A DNA stretch of 64,000 bases from Siccirubricoccus phaeus (GTDB taxonomy: Bacteria > Pseudomonadota > Alphaproteobacteria > Acetobacterales > Acetobacteraceae). The stretch lies in NCBI RefSeq assembly GCF_008360935.1, contig NZ_SRXO01000016.1, forward strand, positions 62,001 to 126,000, in the 5' to 3' direction. The notes under the pieces are model-generated. The model saw only the letters and a list, made by a program, of their open reading frames with translations, did not search any database and was not told the DNA's origin. The translations under genes and the position numbers were made by a program. Positions 1 through 7,518 of the stretch are shown here, one piece after another (position 1 is the first letter of the stretch; every line of letters starts with the position of its first letter).

Positions 1-618
1 GTCGCGCGGCGGCGTCGCCTCCACCGGGGCCGGGCCGGCGGGCAGGGCAAGGCTGGCGGGCGCCAGCAGCTCCGCCGGCTCCAGCCGCGCCAGCAGGGCG
101 GGCAGCTCCGCGGCGGGGAGCGACTCCGTGCCGAACAGTCCGGTGGTGATGTCGAGCCAGGCGGCGCCGATTCGCGGCCCGGAAGGCGCCAGGGCCAGCA
201 GCCAGGCGGGCTTCGCCGCCTCCAGCAGGCTTTCCTCCGTCACCGTGCCGGGGGTGACGAGCCGCACCACCTCCCGCCTGACGGCCGGGGCCTTGCGGCG
301 CTTCGCCTCCTCGGGCGTCTCCATCTGCACGGCGAGCGCCACGCGGAAGCCGCGGCGGATCAGCCGCGCCAGATAGGCCTCATGGCTGTGCGCCGGCACG
401 CCGCACATCGGCACCTTGCGGCCCTGATGCTCGCCGCGGAAGGAGAGGGCGATGTCCAACGCCTCGCTCGCTGCCTCCGCATCGGCGAAGAACAGTTCGA
501 AGAAATCCCCCATCTGGAAGAACAGCAGCGCATCCGGGTGAAGCTGCTTGCAGGCGAACCATTGCGCCAGGGCGGGGGAAGCGCCTGCGGCGCTGGGCAG
601 GGGTTCGGGCAGGTCCAT
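1..618 (-). CDS. mutS: DNA mismatch repair protein MutS, N-terminal part (cut by window edge)
   Basis: MutS binds base mismatches and small loops in DNA and, with MutL, starts strand-directed repair in the cytoplasm. Only the first 206 codons are here, covering the mismatch-recognition domain and part of the connector. Residues 36-43 read MGDFFELF, which carries the Phe-x-Glu mismatch wedge (FFE), and downstream VPMCGVPAHS and RLVTPGTVTEES match the family. ATG 618 is preceded by AGGAAG at a suitable distance. The gene points out of the window and is divergent from maeB, with a repeat-rich gap between them. Identification is secure; the ATPase domain lies outside the window. Confidence 0.93.
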   Translation of the reverse strand, partial: MDLPEPLPSAAGASPALAQWFACKQLHPDALLFFQMGDFFELFFADAEAASEALDIALSFRGEHQGRKVPMCGVPAHSHEAYLARLIRRGFRVALAVQMETPEEAKRRKAPAVRREVVRLVTPGTVTEESLLEAAKPAWLLALAPSGPRIGAAWLDITTGLFGTESLPAAELPALLARLEPAELLAPASLALPAGPAPVEATPPRD

Positions 619-632
619 GCCGGCTTCCTAGA

Positions 633-676
633 GCATTTTCAAGTCCGGCGGAATCGCCGGACGACTCGGAAAATGC
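633..676. repeat. Dispersed hairpin module A (double stem, GAAT loop)
   Basis: An outer stem (633-640 with 669-676, GCATTTTC/GAAAATGC) encloses a perfect inner stem (644-650 with 655-661) closed by the loop GAAT. A second copy at 41800-41828 keeps the left arm and the GAAT hairpin but has lost the right outer arm. It lies just upstream of the mutS start. Confidence 0.8.
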
Positions 677-692
677 GGCAGAACAAAGAGCT

Positions 693-732
693 AGAGCGGC
701 TTCACGCTGACTGCGCAGCGTGAAGCCGCTCT
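693..732. repeat. Dispersed palindrome module B
   Basis: A perfect 17-bp inverted repeat (693-709 with 716-732, beginning AGAGCGGCTTCACG) has a 6-nt centre. A second copy lies at 30232-30271. Between the copies the pair C700/G725 is replaced by T/A, so pairing is kept. Confidence 0.85.
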
Positions 733-746
733 ATCTTATTGATGGT

Positions 747-795
747 AGAGCAGCTTCACGCCTCCGGGCGATTCCGCCCTTCGGCGATCTGCTCT
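747..795. repeat. Dispersed hairpin module C
   Basis: The outer stem AGAGCAG/CTGCTCT (747-753 with 789-795) encloses the core TTCACGCCTCCGG...CGGCGAT and an internal hairpin GGGCG-ATTC-CGCCC. A second copy follows module B again at 30285-30333. The tandem array at 47957-48297 is built from a variant of the same core with a different outer stem, CATCCG/CGGATG. Confidence 0.8.
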
Positions 796-823
796 AGCCT
801 TGGTTTTCGGTGGCCTGCTCGTC

Positions 824-857
824 CGCGAAGTTCGCTGGAAATCCAGCGAACTTCGCG
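824..857. repeat. Dispersed hairpin module D
   Basis: A perfect 15-bp stem (824-838 with 843-857, CGCGAAGTTCGCTGG on the left) has the loop AAAT. A weaker copy lies at 30183-30216 and an inverted, decayed one around 22681-22715. Confidence 0.8.
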
Positions 858-871
858 GGACGGACACTGGC

Positions 872-914
872 GCAAACTCCGATCAGGTGGAATCACCTGA
901 TCGGAGTAATTTGC
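872..914. repeat. Dispersed hairpin module E (13-bp stem, GAAT loop)
   Basis: The perfect stem 877-889 with 894-906 (CTCCGATCAGGTG on the left) carries the apical loop GAAT at 890-893. An outer GCAAA/TTTGC pair flanks it. A near-identical copy lies at 41736-41782. Confidence 0.85.
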
Positions 915-925
915 TCGCTGTAGAC

Positions 926-967
926 CGTGATCGCCCGAGGTGGAATCACCGAAAAGCATGAATCACG
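926..967. repeat. Dispersed hairpin module F (GAAT loop)
   Basis: The outer stem CGTGAT/ATCACG (926-931 with 962-967) encloses GGTG-GAAT-CACC at 939-950. Related copies are at 20800-20835 (no right arm) and 22575-22616. With modules A to E it fills the 641-bp gap between mutS and maeB; positions 968-1259 show nothing further except a Shine-Dalgarno sequence before maeB. Confidence 0.75.
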
Positions 968-1259
968 CGATCAGACTAAAGCCGCCAAGGTCCGGCAGGA
1001 ACAATCCCTGCCCGGCCCGGCAGGTTAAGCATGGTGGTTTTTAAGTTCCGCGCGCTTTCTCTTCGCCCTTGCGAAGCAGCCACCTTCCCTGGACCTCGCG
1101 CGGCTGCGATGCTGGGCGCTCGATCGCGGCTTCGCCGCATGGCTCTGGTTCGGGCCTGTCGGGACAAGGATGGGGGCGAAGGGCCGGGGCTGATCGCCGC
1201 CGGACCCCGGCCGCCGCCCGTTCTTCCGGCCGGTCCCTGTGAGGGTAAGGAACGCCGGA

Positions 1260-3563
1260 ATGGACGATGTGCGCAATACCGGGCTGCCCAATGACGGGCG
1301 CACCGCCCGCATCACCGGCGAGGAAGCCCTGGCCATGCATGCCGAGGGCCGCCCCGGCAAGCTGGAGATCCGCCTGACCAAGCCGCTGGTGACGGCGCGC
1401 GACCTCTCGCTCGCCTATTCCCCCGGCGTCGCGGAGCCCTGCCTGCATATCCACCGCGACAAGACCCTGGCCTATGACTACACCTCCAAGGGCAATTTCG
1501 TCGCCGTCATCTCCAACGGCACCGCCGTGCTCGGCCTCGGCAATCTCGGCGCCGTCGCCTCCAAGCCGGTGATGGAGGGCAAGGTCGCCCTCTTCAAGCG
1601 CTTCGCCGATGTGGACGGGATCGATCTCTGCATCGACACCGAGGATGTGGATGCGATGATCAACGCCATCCGCTATCTCGGCCCCTCCTTCGGCGGGATC
1701 AACCTGGAGGACATCAAGGCGCCGGAATGCTTCATCATCGAGCAGCGGCTGCGCGAGCTGATGGACATCCCGGTGTTCCACGATGACCAGCACGGCACGG
1801 CGATCGTCGCCGCCGCGGGCCTCATCAACGCGGCGCATCTGACCGGGCGGGATTTGGCGACGACGAAGCTCGTCATCAACGGCGCCGGCGCCGCCAGCAT
1901 CGCCTGTGCCGAGCTGCTGCGGGCCATGGGCATGCGGCCCGAGAACATCCTCATGTGCGACACCAAGGGCGTGATCTACCGCGGCCGGGTGGAGGGCATG
2001 AACCAGTGGAAATCCGCCCACGCCGTGGAGACCAAGGCCCGCAGCCTCTCCCAGGCGCTGGAAGGCGCCGATGTGTTCTTCGGGCTTTCGGTGAAGGGCG
2101 CGGTGACGCAGGACATGGTGCGCGCCATGGCGCCCAAGCCCATCATCTTCGCCATGGCGAATCCGGACCCCGAGATCACGCCGGAGGAAGCGAAGGCGGC
2201 GCGGCCGGACTGCATCATCGCCACCGGCCGCAGCGACTACCCGAACCAGGTGAACAACGTCCTGGGCTTCCCCTTCATCTTCCGCGGCGCGCTGGACGTG
2301 CGGGCCAGCACCATCAACGACGCGATGAAGATCGCGGCGGCGAGGGCATTGGCGCTGCTGGCGCGGGAGGACGTGCCGGAGGAGGTGGGCAGCGCCGGCG
2401 CCGGCAAGTCGCTGCGCTACGGGGCGGAGTACATCATCCCGAACGCCTTCGACCCGCGCCTCATCAGCCGGGTGCCGGTGGCGGTGGCGAAGGCCGCCAT
2501 CGAGAGCGGCGTGGCGCGCAAGCCCATCACCGACCTGGCGCGCTACGGCCGGACGCTCGCGGCGCGGCTGGACGCCACGGCCAATGCGCTGGAGCTCATC
2601 ACCGAGCGGGTGAAGGCCAACCCGAAGCGCGTGGTCTTCGCCGAGGGCGAGGAGGAGAAGGTCATCCGCGCCGCCATCGCCTTCCACAATGCCGGCTATG
2701 GCTACCCGGTGCTGGTGGGGCGGGAGGACAGGATCACCGCCACCTGCCATGCGCTGGGCATCCCCCTGCCGGACGGCATCGAGATCCGCAATGCGCGGAT
2801 TTCCGACAGCAACCGGCGCTATGCCGACTACCTCTATGCCCGGCGGCAGCGCGAGGGCTTCCTGTTCCGCGACTGCCAGCGGCTGGTGAACCAGGACCGC
2901 AACGTGTTTGCGAGCTGCATGGTGGCGCTGGGCGATGCCGATGCCGTCGTCACCGGCCTGACGCGCAGCTACTCGGTCGCGCTGGAGGGCGTGACCTCGG
3001 CGATCGACCAGGAGGCGGGCAGCCCGCTTTTCGGCCTCACCCTCATGCTCGCGCGGGTCTCCGGCACGGTCTTCGTCGCCGATACCGCGATCCATGAACG
3101 GCCGGAGGCGGCGACCCTGGCCGAGATCGCCATCCGCTCCGCCGCCGCGGCGCGGCGGCTGGGGCATGAGCCGCGGGTCGCCTTCCTCTCCTTCTCCACC
3201 TTCGGCGATCCGAAGGGCCATATCCCCGGCTCCCTCCGCGAGGCGGTGCGGCTGCTGGACGAGCGCAAGGTGGATTTCGAGTATGACGGCGAAATGGCCG
3301 CCGATGTGGCGCTGGACCCGGCGCTGCGCGCCCGGCTCTATCCCTTCAGCCGGCTGAGCGGCGCCGCCAATGTGCTGGTGATGCCCGGGCTGCATGCGGC
3401 GCATATCCTCACCCGCGCCACGCCGCGGCTGACCAGCGCCACCACCATCGGGCCGCTGCTGATGGGGCTGTCCCGCCCGGTGCAGATCGTGCCGATGGAT
3501 GCCAGCGTGAACCAGTTGCTGGACATGGCCTGCCTGGCGGCGCACGCCGCCATCGCGCGATGA
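1260..3563 (+). CDS. maeB: NADP-dependent malic enzyme with phosphotransacetylase-like C-terminal domain
   Basis: The enzyme decarboxylates malate to pyruvate with reduction of NADP, linking the TCA cycle to pyruvate and NADPH supply. At 767 residues it has the usual MaeB length. The malic domain comes first (SPGVAEPC near residue 45; DDQHGTA and the NAD(P)-binding INGAGAASIA before residue 215). A phosphate acetyltransferase-like domain begins near residue 445 with RVVFAEGEEEKV; in the family it is regulatory rather than catalytic. ATG 1260 was chosen because GAGGGTAAGGAA precedes it; an in-frame GTG at 1239 would add seven residues and lacks a good site. It is divergent from mutS. Confidence 0.95.
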   Translation: MDDVRNTGLPNDGRTARITGEEALAMHAEGRPGKLEIRLTKPLVTARDLSLAYSPGVAEPCLHIHRDKTLAYDYTSKGNFVAVISNGTAVLGLGNLGAVASKPVMEGKVALFKRFADVDGIDLCIDTEDVDAMINAIRYLGPSFGGINLEDIKAPECFIIEQRLRELMDIPVFHDDQHGTAIVAAAGLINAAHLTGRDLATTKLVINGAGAASIACAELLRAMGMRPENILMCDTKGVIYRGRVEGMNQWKSAHAVETKARSLSQALEGADVFFGLSVKGAVTQDMVRAMAPKPIIFAMANPDPEITPEEAKAARPDCIIATGRSDYPNQVNNVLGFPFIFRGALDVRASTINDAMKIAAARALALLAREDVPEEVGSAGAGKSLRYGAEYIIPNAFDPRLISRVPVAVAKAAIESGVARKPITDLARYGRTLAARLDATANALELITERVKANPKRVVFAEGEEEKVIRAAIAFHNAGYGYPVLVGREDRITATCHALGIPLPDGIEIRNARISDSNRRYADYLYARRQREGFLFRDCQRLVNQDRNVFASCMVALGDADAVVTGLTRSYSVALEGVTSAIDQEAGSPLFGLTLMLARVSGTVFVADTAIHERPEAATLAEIAIRSAAAARRLGHEPRVAFLSFSTFGDPKGHIPGSLREAVRLLDERKVDFEYDGEMAADVALDPALRARLYPFSRLSGAANVLVMPGLHAAHILTRATPRLTSATTIGPLLMGLSRPVQIVPMDASVNQLLDMACLAAHAAIAR

Positions 3564-3663
3564 TGCGCCGATCGCCCGCGCGAAGCGGCGGTGCGGATCG
3601 GCCGCGCAATGCTCATGCCCGCTCGCCCGAGCGGCGCGGGGGCGTGAAGCGGTTGCGCCAAAG

Positions 3664-4113
3664 ATGACCTCGCCGCTCTTCACCATCGGCTATGGCGAGG
3701 CGACGCCCGGGCGGGTGATCGCCGCGCTGCAGGCGGCCGGCGTCACCACGCTGGTGGATGTACGGGCCGTCGCCAACAGCCGCAAGCCGGGCTTTTCCAA
3801 GGGCGCGCTCTCGGCGGCGCTGGCCGAGGCGGGGATCGGCTACCTGCATCTCCGCCCCCTCGGCACCCCGCCGGCGGGGCGGGAGGCGGCGCGCAGCGGC
3901 AGGCCAGCGGAGATGCGGCGCATCTTCTCGGCGCATCTGGCGGGCACCGAGCCCCAGGCGGCGCTGGCGGCGCTGACGGAACGGGCCGGGCGGGAAAGGC
4001 TTTGCCTGCTCTGCCTGGAGGCCGACCCGGCGCAATGCCACCGCACCCTGGTCGCAGAAGCGGTGGCGGCCCAGGCGCCCGGAGTGGTAGTGGAGCATCT
4101 TCACCCCGCCTGA
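3664..4113 (+). CDS. DUF488 family protein
   Basis: A small soluble protein of 149 residues, function unknown. It starts with FTIGYGEATPGRVIAAL and ends near CLLCLEADPAQCHR, both hallmarks of DUF488, whose conserved Cys and His suggest catalysis or metal binding. The substrate is not known for the family. It follows maeB by 100 bp on the same strand and is followed after 8 nt by another small gene, so the two small genes are probably cotranscribed. Nothing in the sequence shows regulation. The family assignment is firm; the role is open. Confidence 0.85.
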   Translation: MTSPLFTIGYGEATPGRVIAALQAAGVTTLVDVRAVANSRKPGFSKGALSAALAEAGIGYLHLRPLGTPPAGREAARSGRPAEMRRIFSAHLAGTEPQAALAALTERAGRERLCLLCLEADPAQCHRTLVAEAVAAQAPGVVVEHLHPA

Positions 4114-4121
4114 GGCTGCCG

Positions 4122-4442
4122 ATGCCGCAATGCCTTCTGGTGCTGCACACCCTGGACCAGCTTAGCCCGGATGCGCGCCGGGCCTTTGCCGATTCGCTCT
4201 ATGAGATCTCCGCCGAGCACTGGGCGGTGCAGCCCGGCGCGACGCTGGTCGCCACCGGCACCTCCCCCGCCTATCTGCTGGCGCATCTGCGCGGCGTGTT
4301 GCGGCGGCAGAAGGCGCCGGAGGTGCCGCTGCTGGTGACGCGCATCCGCGCCGATCTGGCCATGGCGGGCCAGCCGGCGGGCGGCGCCGCCTGGCTGCAG
4401 GCGCTGCTGGACGAGGCGGAGCCGGAGGGCGAGGAGGAATAG
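4122..4442 (+). CDS. Hypothetical protein, 106 residues
   Basis: I do not recognise this family. The protein has 106 residues, no signal peptide and no membrane segment. It starts MPQCLLVLHTLDQ and ends in an acidic tail (EPEGEEE). A conserved-looking middle contains ATLVATGTSPAYLLAHL. It begins 8 nt after the DUF488 stop, so the pair is probably one transcript and translation may be coupled. Codon use matches its neighbours, which supports a real gene. An upstream in-frame start inside the DUF488 gene is unlikely. Confidence 0.65.
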   Translation: MPQCLLVLHTLDQLSPDARRAFADSLYEISAEHWAVQPGATLVATGTSPAYLLAHLRGVLRRQKAPEVPLLVTRIRADLAMAGQPAGGAAWLQALLDEAEPEGEEE

Positions 4443-4449
4443 CGCCGCC

Positions 4450-4493
4450 CTGGGGCATGATCCGTTCGCCTGCGCTCACGGCTCATGCTCCAG
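4450..4493. terminator. Hairpin between convergent genes, likely bidirectional terminator
   Basis: An 11-bp stem with one wobble (CTGGGGCATGA at 4450-4460 with TCATGCTCCAG at 4483-4493) lies between two convergent stop codons (4442 and 4552). There is no U-run. The left-arm sequence GGGGCATGATCC recurs at about 22422 in another intergenic hairpin, so it belongs to a repeat family. Confidence 0.5.
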
Positions 4494-4551
4494 CTCCGCC
4501 CGGATCGCAGGGAGTCACGCTTCAGGTGACGCCGCCGAAAGCGATCGCGCC

Positions 4552-6138
4552 CTACCGTGCCACCCGCCGCATGTTCCAGAAGACCGGGAAGCCCACCGGC
4601 AGCACCTCCGCCACGTCCGCCCGATGCGCTGCCGGGACGGAGAATTGGCCGTTGAAGAGCATCAGCGCCTCGTCATGGACGAGGCGCTGCATCTCCGCCG
4701 CGATCGCCTGCCGCTTCGCCGCATCCGGCTCCTTGCCGAATTGCTCCAGCAGCGGCGTCAGGGCCGGGGCGCAGTACCAGCCCGGGTAGTTCTGGCCGCA
4801 ATTATACGCCACGGCGTAATGGGCCAGCGGGTTCAGGATGTCGAAGCCGGTGAAGACCACGGGCATCAGGTTCCAGCCGCCCCGCCCCGGCGGCTCCCGG
4901 GAGAGGCGACGCTGCGCCTGGCTGCTGTAGTCGCTGGCCAGCACATCCAGGTTGAAGCCGGCGCGCTTGAGGCGGTCGATGATGACCAGCGCCATCGGGT
5001 TCAGCGTCACGCTGTCCGTGCTGTGCAGCAGCACCACGGGTTCGTTGTTGTACCCGGAAGCGCGCAGCGCCTCGCGCGCCTTCTCGATGCTCGGGTTGCG
5101 CAGGCGTTCGGTGCCGGCCTCCGAGGCGTAGGGGCCGCCGCACATGAAGATGGACTGGCACCAGGGCATGGACATGCCGGCGGGCAGGCCGAGGCCGGCG
5201 ATGATCTCGCCCTGGTCCATCGCAAGCTGCAGGGCGCGGCGTACGGCGGGGTTGTTGAAGGGCGGGTGCAGGTGGTTGATCTGCAGCGCGCCCATCATCT
5301 GGGCGATGGGGCGCGGATTGATCAGCCGCACATTGCGGTCCCGCTGCAGCCGGGCGATGAAATCCGTGGGGACGAATTCCAGGTAGTCCACCTCGCCCGC
5401 CTGCAGCGCGGCGACGCGGGTGGAGAAGTCGGGCAGGCTGACGAAATCCACCCGATCGAAATGCGGGACCTTGCCGCCGGCGAGGCCGTCCGCCGCTTCC
5501 TCCCGCGGCTTGTAGCGCGGGTTGCGGCGGAAGATGGCGCGGTCCCCCTGGCGCCATTCGCCGCGGTCGAAGGTGTAGGGACCGCTGCCGATGCTCTCCG
5601 GCACCGGGCGGGTGATCTCGGTGGCCGCCAGCCGCGCCGGCATCATGAAGGGGATCTGCGCCGCCGGCTTGCCGATCGCCTCGATCACCTGGCTGAAGGG
5701 CTCACGGAGTTCGAGCACGAAGGTGCTGGCATCCACCACGCGGAAGCCCTTGGCCGCCGCCATCAGCCGGCCGCCGAGGCCGTCCCGCCGGCCCCAGCGT
5801 TCGAGGGAGGCGACGCAATCCTCGGCGGTGACGGGCTTGCCGTCGTGCCATTCGAGGCCGGGGCGCAGGCGGAAGGTCCAGGTGAGCTGGTCGGCGCTCG
5901 GCTCCCACCCTTCCAGCATCTGCGGCTTGTAGTTGCCCTCGCCATCCATGCTGATCAGCGTGTCGTACACCAGGTAGCCATAGGCGCGCGTCACGTTGGA
6001 ATTGGTGATGATGGGGTCGAGCACCTGCAGCTCGAGATTCAGCACGGCGCGCAGCGTGCTGCCCTGCGCCTGCGCCCCAGCCTCGAATGACAGGGCGGGC
6101 AGCAGGGCGAGGATGGCGGTGGCAATGATCCGGCGCAT
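4552..6138 (-). CDS. ABC transporter substrate-binding protein, family 5 (peptide/nickel type)
   Basis: A periplasmic solute-binding protein of 528 residues, the usual size for family 5 (DppA/OppA type), which delivers peptides, opines or nickel to an ABC permease. An N-terminal signal peptide ends near residue 24 (ALSFEAGAQAQ). Typical family signatures follow: YGYLVYDTLISMD, a WTFRLRPGLEWHDGKP block, and SIGSGPYTF. No permease or ATPase gene lies nearby, so the partner must be encoded elsewhere. It is convergent with the hypothetical gene at 4122 and divergent from the oxygenase gene at 6280. The ligand cannot be told from sequence. Confidence 0.88.
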   Translation of the reverse strand: MRRIIATAILALLPALSFEAGAQAQGSTLRAVLNLELQVLDPIITNSNVTRAYGYLVYDTLISMDGEGNYKPQMLEGWEPSADQLTWTFRLRPGLEWHDGKPVTAEDCVASLERWGRRDGLGGRLMAAAKGFRVVDASTFVLELREPFSQVIEAIGKPAAQIPFMMPARLAATEITRPVPESIGSGPYTFDRGEWRQGDRAIFRRNPRYKPREEAADGLAGGKVPHFDRVDFVSLPDFSTRVAALQAGEVDYLEFVPTDFIARLQRDRNVRLINPRPIAQMMGALQINHLHPPFNNPAVRRALQLAMDQGEIIAGLGLPAGMSMPWCQSIFMCGGPYASEAGTERLRNPSIEKAREALRASGYNNEPVVLLHSTDSVTLNPMALVIIDRLKRAGFNLDVLASDYSSQAQRRLSREPPGRGGWNLMPVVFTGFDILNPLAHYAVAYNCGQNYPGWYCAPALTPLLEQFGKEPDAAKRQAIAAEMQRLVHDEALMLFNGQFSVPAAHRADVAEVLPVGFPVFWNMRRVAR

Positions 6139-6279
6139 TGCGGTCTCTCTCCTTCGGAGAGGCGTTTCCTGCGCGGCAGGGTGGCGCGGGGCGGCGGGTC
6201 TGACAAGCCGCCCTGGCAAGCTCTGGCCGGGGCGGCCGGGGCGTGCTTGGCTGTGCGCCGACGCAGCGAGGTGCCCGGC

Positions 6280-7275
6280 ATGAGCCAGACCACAGGCGGC
6301 CCGGATGGCCGCATCCCCGTCCTCGATATCGGCCCGGCCCTGGCTGGCCTGCCCGGCGCGCGCCAGGCGCTGGCCGAGCGTATCGCCTGCAGCGCGGAGG
6401 ATACCGGCTTCCTCGTCCTGGCGGGGCATGGGATCGACCCCGCGCTGCCCGCCGGCTGCTTCGCCGCGGCGGCGGAATTCTTCGCCCTGCCGGAGGAGGC
6501 GAAGCTGGCGCTGAAGGTCGGGGAGCTGAATATCGGCTTCCTGCCGACCGGAGCGCAGGTCATCCGCACCTCCAAGGTAGCGGAGGTGAAGAAGCCGAAC
6601 CTGAACGAGAGCTTCTACATCGTGCGGGACCGGGCGCCGGACGACCCGGACATATTGGCCGGCAAGCCCTTCGTCGGGCTGAACCGCTGGCCGGCGGAGC
6701 TGCCGGAATTCCGCCGGGCGACCATGGCCTATTTCAACGCCATGGAGGCGCTGGCGCAGCAGATGCTGCCGATCTTCACCCTGGCGCTGGGGATGCCGGA
6801 AGATTACCTGGCGGGCGACTTCACCGACCCGAGCTGCACGCTGCGCCTCATCCGCTACCAGCCGCAGCCGGAGGCGGAAGAGGGGCGCTTCGGCTTCGCG
6901 CCGCATATCGACACCAATTTCATCACCTTCCTGGCGCAATCGGCGCTGCCGGGGCTGGAAGTGCGGACGCGGGAAGGCGAATGGCTGCGGCCGCCGGCCA
7001 TCCCCGGCACCTTCGTGGTGAACACGGCGGAAATGCTGGGGCGCTATTCCAACGACCGCTTCGCGCCGACGCCGCACCGGGTGCTGAACGCGGCCAATGA
7101 GATGCGCTACGCCATCCCCTTCTTCTTCGGCCCGAACAACGACGCGGTGATCCGCCCGGTGCCGAGCTGCGTGAGCGCGGAAAACCCGGCGCGGTACGAG
7201 CCGCTGCTGTACGAGGACCACCGGCGGAAGCTGAACGTGACGAATTTCGCGCATCGGCAGAAGCTGCCGGCTTAG
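6280..7275 (+). CDS. Isopenicillin N synthase-family 2-oxoglutarate/Fe(II) oxygenase-like protein
   Basis: A cytoplasmic protein of 331 residues with the DIOX_N and 2OG-FeII_Oxy layout of isopenicillin N synthase-like dioxygenases. The iron ligands are visible: H and D in HIDTNF (about residue 208) and the distal H in TPHRVLN (about 267). The co-substrate motif usually reads R-x-S; here it is RYAIPFFF, so Ser is replaced by Ala. The oxygenase fold is sure; the substrate is unknown. ATG 6280 gives a normal start for the family; an upstream GTG-type extension is less likely. It stands alone, divergent from a binding-protein gene. Confidence 0.85.
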   Translation: MSQTTGGPDGRIPVLDIGPALAGLPGARQALAERIACSAEDTGFLVLAGHGIDPALPAGCFAAAAEFFALPEEAKLALKVGELNIGFLPTGAQVIRTSKVAEVKKPNLNESFYIVRDRAPDDPDILAGKPFVGLNRWPAELPEFRRATMAYFNAMEALAQQMLPIFTLALGMPEDYLAGDFTDPSCTLRLIRYQPQPEAEEGRFGFAPHIDTNFITFLAQSALPGLEVRTREGEWLRPPAIPGTFVVNTAEMLGRYSNDRFAPTPHRVLNAANEMRYAIPFFFGPNNDAVIRPVPSCVSAENPARYEPLLYEDHRRKLNVTNFAHRQKLPA

Positions 7276-7337
7276 GTTGGGGAAGGGCGTTGCGCCGTAA
7301 GGCGCGCCTCACGGCGCGACCCTCCCCCAAACCCCCA

Positions 7338-7436
7338 CCCGCCAAGGGCCGAAGGGCCCTTGGAACCCTTGAGTCTGGATCCGACGGTCGAGGCGCAAAA
7401 CTCAAGGTTTCCAAAGGCCCTTCGGCCTTTGGCGGG
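7338..7436. repeat. Large inverted repeat made of two CCAAAGGCC hairpins
   Basis: Two 37-nt arms (7338-7374 and 7400-7436) are inverted copies differing at three positions. Each arm is itself a hairpin: 7342-7350 with 7355-7363, and 7411-7419 with 7424-7432. Related copies are at 16008-16041, 20163-20262, 25654-25674, 44659-44679, 50717-50738 and 59351-59372. The rest of the 7276-7518 gap holds shorter palindromes and the acyl-CoA dehydrogenase ribosome-binding site. Confidence 0.8.
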
Positions 7437-7518
7437 AGGAGTTTGAGGAGGTCAGAGCCCTCCTCAACCACTTCGGCAGGGTCTAATCTCCCCACCAACC
7501 CAGCGGAGGATGCGACAG

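Noticed and set aside
1041-3686. Long open frame of 881 codons opposite maeB
   Set aside because: It is the antisense shadow of a clear malic enzyme gene; composition is low-complexity Arg/Gly/His-rich, as usual for GC-rich antisense frames.
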